From contig JAZUBA010000026.1 in NCBI GenBank assembly GCA_045638265.1, positions 1 through 25,642 on the forward strand: DNA of 25,642 nucleotides. Direction: 5' to 3'. Each line of letters opens with the position of its first letter. Position 1 is the stretch's first letter. A model generated the notes under the pieces. That model ran no database searches. It was not told where the DNA came from and saw only the letters and a program-made list of their open reading frames with translations. The DNA is from RGIG4140 sp045638265. Lineage in GTDB: Bacteria > Pseudomonadota > Alphaproteobacteria > CAAHEQ01 > UBA3637. The position numbers and the translations under genes were made by a program. Positions 6,883-14,618 of the stretch are shown here, in pieces.

Positions 6883-9800
6883 GAAAAAACAAGTTTTTAA
6901 GGAAACACGTTCAAAAAATATCTGTCAATAAAAACATTGTTGTGCGAAATGCAACTGGTGAATCTGATACAATGGCTGAAATTATTATTCAAAATAAGAT
7001 TAAATTTAAGCCGAAAGTTTCTGTGGTTGTTCCGGTTTATAATGTTGAAAATTATCTTGGTGAATGTTTGGATAGTATTTTAAAACAATCACTTAAAGAA
7101 ATTGAAGTTGTTTGTGTGGATGATGGTTCAAGTGATACTTCTCTTGAAATTTTAAAAGAATATGCCAAAAAAGACAATCGTATTACAGTGATGAAACAAG
7201 CTAATTTGCATGCCGGTGTTGCCAGAAATGCGGGGCTGGCCGTTGCAAAAGGTGAATATTTGAGTTTCTTGGATTCTGATGACTTTTTTGAACCTGACAT
7301 GTTAGCAGAAATGACTCGTATTGCTGAAAAAGATGATAGTGATGTTGTGATATGTGGGTTTGATTTTTACGATAATGTTGAAAAACAATATAAAAAATCT
7401 AATGAATATCAAAAAAAACATATAGAAGCTTCTCCGTTCCGACCAGAAGACTTTAAAAATGAGTTGTATTTTATTGCAGCACCGAATCCGTGGACAAAAC
7501 TGTTTAAATCATCTTTTGTTACTAAACATCAGATTTTTTTTGAAAATTGTAAAAGTTGTAATGATATTACATTTGTTAATACGGCATTGTCTTTGTCAAG
7601 CAAAATCAGTTTAACAAATTCTGCGTTTATACATTATAGAATTAATTCAGGTATTAATATTTCAGCTAATCGGGAAAGCAAAGCGCGTTCTATTATCTAT
7701 GCTATGAAAAAATTGAAAATGAATTTAGAAAAAAATAATATTTTTTCTCAATTTGAACCTGTTTTTAATCGACAATTACTAGCGCGTTCAAAATTTGAAA
7801 TACTGAAAGCACAACAAAATTTAAAAGAAGACTTTTTAGCAGATTTTAAAAATACTTTTTCTCCGGAATTATATTCACAATTAGAAAAGAGTCTTAAACC
7901 AAAAGTATCCGTAATTATTCCGGTGTATAATACCGAAAAGTATTTGCGTGAGTGTTTAGACAATGTTGTTAATCAAACATTGAAAGAAATTGAAATTATT
8001 TGTATCAATGATTGTTCAACGGATAATTCGCTTGCCATTTTAGAGGAGTATGCTAAAAAAGACGGACGTATTAAGGTTGTCAGTCAAGATAAAAACTCAG
8101 GCTCTCCAGGTAAAATCAAAAATATTGGTATACAACAAGCCTGTGGTGAATATATTGGATTCGTAGATTCAGATGATTGGGTTGATTTGAATTATTTTGA
8201 AGAATTGTATAAAGTGGCAAAAGCAAATAATGCCGAGATGTCTGCTACGACAAAAATTTCTTTTGTGCATCCTACTAAAACAGAAACAAAATATTTGATT
8301 TCATCTGAGGGCGTTTTATCTACACCAAAAGAAAAATCCAACCTTCTGCAAATGTCTGGTTCAAACTGTAATAAAATATATAAAACAGATTTTATCAAAC
8401 AAAATAAAATTGTTTGTTGTGAGGTTAGAAATATTGCAGAAGATAATTTGTTTTCACAAACAGCAATGGTTTTGGCAAATAAAATTGCACTTATTTCTTC
8501 GGTAGGATATTATTACAGAAAACATGAAACATCTTTAACTGCTCATAAGCGAACGGAAAAAGATTTTTATATTTTTGAAATATATAAGCAAATTTGTTCT
8601 TTTGTTTCAAATTATTATAAAAATAATGCTTCATTAAGAAAAGAGTATTTGACATGTGTTAAAAAAAGAGCAACGCAAGATTTTAAGTGGTTTTGGAATG
8701 ACTGTTCTGTGCAATCACGGGATAATTTTAAACAACGGTTAAAAGAATATTTTCCGGATATATATTCTGAAATCGTAGAAGCAGATATTATTGTATCGTT
8801 AACATCTTTTCCTGGTAGAATTGGAACAATTCATCAAACGATTGAAAGTTTGCTTAATCAATCTCTGAAAGCGGATAAGGTTATTTTGTGGCTTGCACCT
8901 GAACAATTTCCCAATAAAGAAAAGGATTTACCTCAACGTTTATTGGATTTGCGTGATGAGGGGCTTGTTATTGATTGGTATCATGATATTCGTTCTTATA
9001 AAAAACTTATTCCGACCTTGAGAAAATATCCTAATGCAATTATTGTTACAGCAGATGATGACAATATGTATCAACAAGATTGGTTAAAAAAACTTTATAC
9101 AAGCTATCAAAAATATCCGAATGATATTCATTGTCATCGGGTAACAAAGTTTTATCGTGATGCAACCGGTTTTAAATTAGTTGCCGGCGGGAAAGATTAT
9201 CATAAAAAACCGTCTTATTTGAATAAACTTGTTGGATTGGGTGGTGTTTTATATCCTCCGCATTGTTTTCATAAAGATATTTTAAATGAAGATTTAATCA
9301 AACAATTGGCTCCAACTAATGATGACCAATGGTTTTGGGTAATGGCATCATTAAACGGATACAGAACAAGAGTTGTTGAAAATCCTGACATTGATGCACA
9401 TTATGTGCCTGGAACACAAGAATTGGGATTGTTTAATATCAATGATAGCGGACAACAATTATTTTGGAAAGATTTTAAGAATTTGATTGCTCATTATCCT
9501 GCATTTAAAGATTTGCTTATCAAGGAAAGCAAAAATGATAAAAATAAGTATTGCGATAAAATTCCTTATAAAACAAATTTAGAGGCATGGTATAAGCGTA
9601 TTACAAAAAAAGAATTAGATTTAGATAATCCAAAAACATATAACGAAAAGATACAATGGATGAAAATTTTTGATTCTACGCCAATCAAAACACAATTAGC
9701 TGATAAATATTTAGTTCGGGATTGGGTTAAACGAAAAATAGGAGAAAAATATTTAATTCCGCTTTTGGGTGTGTATGATTCTTTTGATGAGATTGATTTT

Positions 9801-12230
9801 GAACAATTGCCAAATCAATTTGTAATGAAATGTAATCATGGTTGTGCCTATAATATTATTGTTAAAGATAAGTCAACATTTGATGTCGCCGATGCAAAAG
9901 CCAAAATTAACAGTTGGCTGAAAGAGAATTTTGCACTGAAATATGGTATTGAATTGCATTACAGAAATATTCAACCTAAAATTATTATTGAAAAATTTAT
10001 TGAAAATAAAACATCTGGCGGTGATTTGTATGATTACAAAATTTGGTGTTTTAATGGTAAAGTTCATTATATTCAATTTTTGTCAGAGCGGAATTTAGAC
10101 GGTTTGAAAATGGCTTTTTATGATGCTGATTGGAAAAAACAACATTTTGTTTATTCTTATCCGTTAGATAAAAAGACAATTAAAAAACCGGATAATTTAG
10201 AAAAAATGATTTCTTTAGCTGAAAAATTAAGTAAAGGATTTAATCATGTTCGGGTTGATTTTTATCGTATGGATGACGGAACGCTTTATTTTGGTGAAAT
10301 GACTTTTACTTCTGCAAGCGGTATTTGTAAGTGGAATGATGAAAAAATTAATCAATATTTTGGTGATTTAATTAAATTGCCTAAATTGGGTTATAATATT
10401 GATACTGGAGAATATTATAAAATCCCTCAAACATCTTTATCAGAAAAGTATTGGAAAAAGGCAAAACATATTTCTTTATCTTATCTTTTATTCCCATTAT
10501 ATTTATATAAATTATCAAAAGCCAAAAAGAAATTACTACGTTTAACGTGTAAAAATATTTGGCAACAGTTGATTAAAAATAATGTAAATGTGTTTGGTTT
10601 GAATAAAGGTGTATTGGCAGGATTAATTTTAAAATATAATCCGCAATCGGAGTATGTGAAAAAGAATCTGAAATATATTACAAACGCAGTATACGATAAA
10701 TGTAAATATCGTAAAAAGCATCGGTTCTTGGGTGTTAAATTTTATACACATAATAAACACAAAGAATTGATGCATATAATGCAATATACATTAACACGTG
10801 TTAATCAGGTGGAAAGTCAAATTCAATCTTTAAAAGTGCCTGTATTGAATAATTCCAATCAAATAAATGTTATTCAAAAAACAAATACGACGATTGGTGT
10901 ACAGTTAGATACCGGTTTAAAAGAATTAAGAGGATTAACCAATGAAATTTCTCAATTAAAAAATGATTGTGCGTGTTTGAAGCAAAATGATATGAATGCA
11001 CAAGAAATTCTTGTCAATTCAAAAAAGGATATTGATGGAATTCATCAAATGATTTTGGATGTGCAAACAAATCTTTCTGATGTTCAACAAAAAGTTTTTG
11101 GCACAAAAGAAGATGTTTCACACGTTCGGAAAACACTTGTAACTACAAAGGGCGATGTTGCGAATGTTCATAAAACGATTTTAAGAATAAAAGAAGGTAT
11201 TTCTGATGTTCAGAAAACAGTTTGTGATACAAAAGAAGATATAGCTAATGTACAACAAACGGCTGTATCAACAAAAGAAGATATAGCTAATGTACAACAA
11301 ACGGCTGTATCAACAAGAGACAACATCGCCAACGTGCAACAAACGGTTGTATCAACAAAAGAAGATATAGCCAATGTACAACAAACGGCTGTATCAACAA
11401 GAGACAACATCGCCAACGTGCAACAAACGGTTGTATCAACAAAAGAAGATATAGCCAATGTACAACAAACGGCTGTAAATATGAGTAAAACTGTTGATTC
11501 AATGAAAGATTCTGCATTGAATACTCAAAAAATTGTTGGTCATTTAAATTATCAATCGCAACGAAATTTCCATGAATTAAATTATGCCGATTTATTGCAT
11601 GATACAATTTGTGAAAGTTCTTGGTTGAAAAACAAAACATTGTCTTTGTTTGGTTGGGCGGCTAATTATAGCTTTATCTATCTGCTATACAGAGTTTTAG
11701 ATAAAGTTATGCCTCAAAATATTTTGGAAATGGGGCTGGGTCAAACAACAAAATTGACGGCACAATATGTTGCGCATAAAAATCCATCTGCTCGGTTAAA
11801 TGTGTGTGAGCATAATCAAGATTGGATAAATATTTATCAATCTGAATTACCTCAATCGGATAATATGACGATTAATCATTTTGATTTGACCTTTTTTGAA
11901 TATGAAGGAAAACAAAATGATAAATACAAGGATATAACGCAAAAATTTGAATTAGAAAAATTTGATTTGATTATTGTTGACGGGCCGGTTGGCGGTGGTA
12001 AAAATTTACCTCGTTCTAATATCTTGGAGTTAATTCAAAATGATAATTTAGCAAATGATTTTGTTATTGTTTTTGATGATTCTGAACGAAACGGTGAACA
12101 AAATACAATTAAACAAACACGAGCATTATTGCAAGAAAAGGGTGTTGATTTTTCAGAGTTTGACAGAAACGGGATTAAAAATCAACATATTATCACAAGT
12201 CAATCTCGTTCATTTGTTCAGTTCTTGTAA
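6879..12230 (+). CDS. Multidomain glycosyltransferase / ATP-grasp / coiled coil / methyltransferase
   Basis: This is a 1783-residue fusion. Residues about 45-260 are a GT2 (GT-A) domain with DDGS at 81-84 and DSDD at 132-135. A second GT2 spans about 342-560, with NDCS around Asp378 and DSDD at 430-433. A third, distant transferase-like domain starts at 634 and carries DDDN at 726-729. Residues about 890-1170 match TupA-type ATP-grasp (NPKTYNEKIQWMK, ADKYLVRDWV, LPNQFVMKCNHG, VRVDFYRMDDGTLYFGEMTF). A Lys-rich linker leads to a coiled coil containing eleven 14-residue units (1381-1534). The C-terminus (about 1590-1783) is a class I methyltransferase-like domain with ILEMGLGQTT near 1615 and FDLIIVDGP at 1695. 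It probably assembles a surface polysaccharide at the inner face of the membrane. The start is GTG with AAAGGA eight bases upstream, coupled to the preceding gene. The acceptor, donor sugars and methylation target cannot be read from the sequence. Confidence 0.88.
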   Translation: MRKNKFLRKHVQKISVNKNIVVRNATGESDTMAEIIIQNKIKFKPKVSVVVPVYNVENYLGECLDSILKQSLKEIEVVCVDDGSSDTSLEILKEYAKKDNRITVMKQANLHAGVARNAGLAVAKGEYLSFLDSDDFFEPDMLAEMTRIAEKDDSDVVICGFDFYDNVEKQYKKSNEYQKKHIEASPFRPEDFKNELYFIAAPNPWTKLFKSSFVTKHQIFFENCKSCNDITFVNTALSLSSKISLTNSAFIHYRINSGINISANRESKARSIIYAMKKLKMNLEKNNIFSQFEPVFNRQLLARSKFEILKAQQNLKEDFLADFKNTFSPELYSQLEKSLKPKVSVIIPVYNTEKYLRECLDNVVNQTLKEIEIICINDCSTDNSLAILEEYAKKDGRIKVVSQDKNSGSPGKIKNIGIQQACGEYIGFVDSDDWVDLNYFEELYKVAKANNAEMSATTKISFVHPTKTETKYLISSEGVLSTPKEKSNLLQMSGSNCNKIYKTDFIKQNKIVCCEVRNIAEDNLFSQTAMVLANKIALISSVGYYYRKHETSLTAHKRTEKDFYIFEIYKQICSFVSNYYKNNASLRKEYLTCVKKRATQDFKWFWNDCSVQSRDNFKQRLKEYFPDIYSEIVEADIIVSLTSFPGRIGTIHQTIESLLNQSLKADKVILWLAPEQFPNKEKDLPQRLLDLRDEGLVIDWYHDIRSYKKLIPTLRKYPNAIIVTADDDNMYQQDWLKKLYTSYQKYPNDIHCHRVTKFYRDATGFKLVAGGKDYHKKPSYLNKLVGLGGVLYPPHCFHKDILNEDLIKQLAPTNDDQWFWVMASLNGYRTRVVENPDIDAHYVPGTQELGLFNINDSGQQLFWKDFKNLIAHYPAFKDLLIKESKNDKNKYCDKIPYKTNLEAWYKRITKKELDLDNPKTYNEKIQWMKIFDSTPIKTQLADKYLVRDWVKRKIGEKYLIPLLGVYDSFDEIDFEQLPNQFVMKCNHGCAYNIIVKDKSTFDVADAKAKINSWLKENFALKYGIELHYRNIQPKIIIEKFIENKTSGGDLYDYKIWCFNGKVHYIQFLSERNLDGLKMAFYDADWKKQHFVYSYPLDKKTIKKPDNLEKMISLAEKLSKGFNHVRVDFYRMDDGTLYFGEMTFTSASGICKWNDEKINQYFGDLIKLPKLGYNIDTGEYYKIPQTSLSEKYWKKAKHISLSYLLFPLYLYKLSKAKKKLLRLTCKNIWQQLIKNNVNVFGLNKGVLAGLILKYNPQSEYVKKNLKYITNAVYDKCKYRKKHRFLGVKFYTHNKHKELMHIMQYTLTRVNQVESQIQSLKVPVLNNSNQINVIQKTNTTIGVQLDTGLKELRGLTNEISQLKNDCACLKQNDMNAQEILVNSKKDIDGIHQMILDVQTNLSDVQQKVFGTKEDVSHVRKTLVTTKGDVANVHKTILRIKEGISDVQKTVCDTKEDIANVQQTAVSTKEDIANVQQTAVSTRDNIANVQQTVVSTKEDIANVQQTAVSTRDNIANVQQTVVSTKEDIANVQQTAVNMSKTVDSMKDSALNTQKIVGHLNYQSQRNFHELNYADLLHDTICESSWLKNKTLSLFGWAANYSFIYLLYRVLDKVMPQNILEMGLGQTTKLTAQYVAHKNPSARLNVCEHNQDWINIYQSELPQSDNMTINHFDLTFFEYEGKQNDKYKDITQKFELEKFDLIIVDGPVGGGKNLPRSNILELIQNDNLANDFVIVFDDSERNGEQNTIKQTRALLQEKGVDFSEFDRNGIKNQHIITSQSRSFVQFL
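11229..11480 (+). repeat. Six tandem 42-bp repeats in the coiled coil
   Basis: Six in-frame 42-bp units encode T(K/R)(E/D)(D/N)IANVQQT(A/V)VS. They alternate as KED-type and RDN-type units, so 11313-11396 and 11397-11480 form an 84-bp higher-order repeat, identical by eye except for the last codon. Five more diverged 14-residue units precede them from 11019. Fourteen residues equal two heptads, which suits a continuous coiled coil. The near identity of the copies points to recent duplication and possible length variation between strains. Confidence 0.92.
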
Positions 12231-12237
12231 TTGATAG

Positions 12238-12269
12238 AAAAACGCTCTCATAAAAGAGAGCGTTTTTTA
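12238..12269. terminator. Bidirectional intrinsic terminator
   Basis: A nine-base-pair perfect stem, aacgctctc (12241-12249) with gagagcgtt (12256-12264), is flanked by A residues on the left and T residues on the right, so it carries a U tract when read from either strand. It lies between the convergent stops of the large glycan gene and the sialyltransferase gene and probably serves both. Confidence 0.9.
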
Positions 12270-12314
12270 TATTTAGTAAACCATTGGTGATATCGGTGGT
12301 TTTCTTATTTTTAA

Positions 12315-13481
12315 TTACCAGTAATATACTTTGTCGTTATCCAGAATTTTTAAATTAATTAATGATTGAACATAAAACCAGTAACGATTTGGTATATAGG
12401 CAACGATTTCTTCCGGTTTTAGGGAGTAAAATGCACTACTGCCGGCTCCGGCAACATATTGAAACGGATAATCCGAAATCATTAAAACTTCCATTGGAAA
12501 ATATGCAGGTAATGGTTTTAAAAAGGAGCGAGGTAAATAAGGACTGCGAGCTGTCGGGTGATTTTTACTAAACCATATTGTTCCATATTTTTTAGTGTGT
12601 TCCTCCATTTTATCCAAAAGTTTATTTGTTGCTTCATAACGTTTTGGCACATCCTTTCCGTCCCAAAGAAAAAGACCTAGAGGTTTATCTTTTTGTATGT
12701 GTTTTGCAATATGAGAAAAGTCAATATCTAAAAGTTGATATAATTTTGTTTTTTCTTGAGCTGATAATTCTGTCTTTAATTTTCTAAAATCAACCGGCAT
12801 AAATGTTAATTTCTTAAAATATTTATAAATGTTTTGTTTTTGAACAAGTTTAGCTTTATTTGCAACGGTTGTATGATAAGTTGTCGGATAAAGCATAGGT
12901 ATTAACATCAGATAAACATTTGGATGATAAAAATAGGGAATTGATTTTTGTATTTCTGTTTTAAATTCTGAAATAAAAGTTAAAGCGTGCTTTTGTATGT
13001 TTTTATTGTTAACATCTTTATATAATGTGCCCGAACCATCTTCATATATGTGCATTTGTTTGATTTTATGGGATGGAATGAGTTTGAATAATTGAATGCC
13101 AAACCAACCGATATGTTTGTAGTTCAGATGAATTTCATAAACCGTTTTCTCATTGCTTGCTTCAATTCCCTGTAAAATATGAGACAATATTTCCATTTTT
13201 TCTTTGGGTGATTTTTTTAGAATAGAAGATATTTCAATAACATTTTTTTGAATATTGTGTTTTTTGATAATCTGACTTCTGTTTGGAAAACGATCCCAAC
13301 CTATGATTTTTACGTCTTTTTCCGGTAAACGAATAAATTCAGTCATTTGCAATACGGTTGGAGAAGTTGCATAATCAACAAAAATATGAATGCGTCTTGG
13401 TTGAGAGTAGTATGCAGAAATTAGATAAAAAACAGATGTTAAGATAAGAAGTCTTTTTATAAACAATTTGAATGCATTCAT
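12315..13481 (-). CDS. GT80-family sialyltransferase homologue
   Basis: The 388 residues resemble, from memory, the GT80 (GT-B fold) sialyltransferases such as Pasteurella multocida PmST1, which move sialic acid from CMP-Neu5Ac to galactosides. Landmarks run in the same order: RRIHIFVDYAT near the start (PmST1 KTITLYLDPAS), GWDRF, EIHLN at 116-120, YEDGS at 146-150 (YDDGS), KNHP at 306-309 (KGHP, general-acid His308), MEVLM with Glu331, and GSS at 347-349 (CMP-phosphate serines). The PmST1 catalytic base Asp141 sits in DIHLN; here that position is Glu116. Residues 7-24 form a hydrophobic signal peptide or anchor, so it may be periplasmic or membrane-bound. AAGGA lies seven bases before the ATG. 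It is monocistronic, with a strong promoter. No CMP-sialate synthesis genes lie in the window. The family call is good; the donor and activity are inferred. Confidence 0.85.
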   Translation of the reverse strand: MNAFKLFIKRLLILTSVFYLISAYYSQPRRIHIFVDYATSPTVLQMTEFIRLPEKDVKIIGWDRFPNRSQIIKKHNIQKNVIEISSILKKSPKEKMEILSHILQGIEASNEKTVYEIHLNYKHIGWFGIQLFKLIPSHKIKQMHIYEDGSGTLYKDVNNKNIQKHALTFISEFKTEIQKSIPYFYHPNVYLMLIPMLYPTTYHTTVANKAKLVQKQNIYKYFKKLTFMPVDFRKLKTELSAQEKTKLYQLLDIDFSHIAKHIQKDKPLGLFLWDGKDVPKRYEATNKLLDKMEEHTKKYGTIWFSKNHPTARSPYLPRSFLKPLPAYFPMEVLMISDYPFQYVAGAGSSAFYSLKPEEIVAYIPNRYWFYVQSLINLKILDNDKVYYW

Positions 13482-13525
13482 ACGTGAATCCTTATGGTAT
13501 TGAAATATTGATTAAATTGAGTTTG

Positions 13526-13554
13526 ATTATATAGAAATATGGTTTGTCTGGCAA
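13526..13554 (-). promoter_or_regulatory. Promoter of the sialyltransferase gene
   Basis: On the minus strand, TTGCCA (13554-13549), a 17-bp spacer and a perfect TATAAT (13531-13526) predict a start near 13519, giving a leader of about 38 nt. Confidence 0.75.
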
Positions 13555-13592
13555 GAAATATTTATCAATTTATGTATAAAGACAAAAACAAG

Positions 13593-13621
13593 TTGATTTT
13601 AGTTTAAAACATATTTATATT
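13593..13621 (+). promoter_or_regulatory. Promoter of the bat operon, apparently leaderless
   Basis: TTGATT (13593-13598) and TATATT (13616-13621) have a 17-bp spacer. Initiation about seven bases downstream falls at 13628-13629, on the ATG of batA itself. No Shine-Dalgarno-like sequence precedes that ATG, which agrees with a leaderless messenger. Confidence 0.6.
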
Positions 13622-13628
13622 ATGGTCT

Positions 13629-14618
13629 ATGGAATTATTTGTTTGGCCTGTTGTTTTTTTATTGTTACCTTTGCCGTATGTTATACGGCGAATACTGAAG
13701 CCTATTGCTGAAAATGACAATGCTGGTATTCAGGCGTTGCGTATTCCTTTTTTTCAATCTGTAGAGGCATTTACATTAAGTGGTGCTCGTTTGAAACATC
13801 GTAAAACAATGTGGCCGTTGATTTTAGCATGGTTTTTTTGTATTTGTGCTGGTGCTCGTCCTGTTTGGTTTGGTGATGTTTCTCTTGTCCCGCAAACAGG
13901 TAGACATATTGTATTAACATTAGATGTTTCCGAATCAATGACGGCACAGGATTTTAATATAAATGGACAAGAGCTAAACAGATTAGATGTTGTTAAATTA
14001 TTGGCAGATGATTTTTTGCAAAAAAGAACAGGTGATGAGTTGTCATTGGTTATTTTTGGAAATGAGGCTTATACTTATACGCCTTTAACCCGTGATACTC
14101 AAACTGTTCGTCAATTGTTGGGTGAAATAGATATTGGTATTGCAGGCAATATGACCGCTATTGGTGATGCGTTGGCGTTAAGTGTTGCTAATGTGTCAAA
14201 ATTACCGGCTGATAGTCGTATTGTTATTTTATTGTCTGACGGAACATCAAATGCAGGTGTTGTTGGGGTAGACGAGGCTTTAAAAATGGCTCGTAAATTA
14301 GGTGTTAAGGTTTATACGTTAGGGATAGGTGCTGAAGCTCAAACCGTACGGGATTTTTTTGGATTCTCACAACAGATAAATCCTTCTGCTGATTTAGATG
14401 AAGAAACATTACGTCAAATTGCACAACAAACAGGAGGACGGTATTTTAGAGCTAAAACAACTAATGATTTAAAAGAAATCTATGATACGATAAATAAATT
14501 AGAGCCAGTGGAGCAAAAAGGCGGTATGTATCGCCCGAGAACGGAATTGTTTTGGGTGCCTTTATTATTGTCAATGATATGTTTGTTTGTTGCCATTGTT
14601 AAACGGAGGCATGTATGA
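13629..14618 (+). CDS. batA: BatA-like von Willebrand A membrane protein
   Basis: This is a 329-residue inner-membrane protein. Hydrophobic segments at about 6-21 and 60-75 precede a VWA domain, and a C-terminal helix lies at about 308-324 with a basic end. The metal-ion-dependent adhesion site is complete: D99-x-S101-x-S103 in LTLDVSESM, Thr176 in GNMTAIGDAL, and Asp204 in LLSDGTSNAG. Bat proteins form an envelope complex often linked to MoxR ATPases and to stress or 'aerotolerance'. Their exact role is unsettled. It is the first gene of batA-batB/C-batD and overlaps the next by four bases (ATGA). No moxR or DUF58 gene adjoins it. Confidence 0.9.
   Translation: MELFVWPVVFLLLPLPYVIRRILKPIAENDNAGIQALRIPFFQSVEAFTLSGARLKHRKTMWPLILAWFFCICAGARPVWFGDVSLVPQTGRHIVLTLDVSESMTAQDFNINGQELNRLDVVKLLADDFLQKRTGDELSLVIFGNEAYTYTPLTRDTQTVRQLLGEIDIGIAGNMTAIGDALALSVANVSKLPADSRIVILLSDGTSNAGVVGVDEALKMARKLGVKVYTLGIGAEAQTVRDFFGFSQQINPSADLDEETLRQIAQQTGGRYFRAKTTNDLKEIYDTINKLEPVEQKGGMYRPRTELFWVPLLLSMICLFVAIVKRRHV

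Noticed and set aside
11229..11480. Possible CRISPR array
   Set aside because: Units are directly abutting, in frame and coding, with no unique spacers between repeats.
11210..11640. Minus-strand reading frames with Val/Cys/Leu-rich repeats
   Set aside because: They are the antisense image of the 42-bp coiled-coil repeats in the large glycan gene, with no ribosome site or known motif.
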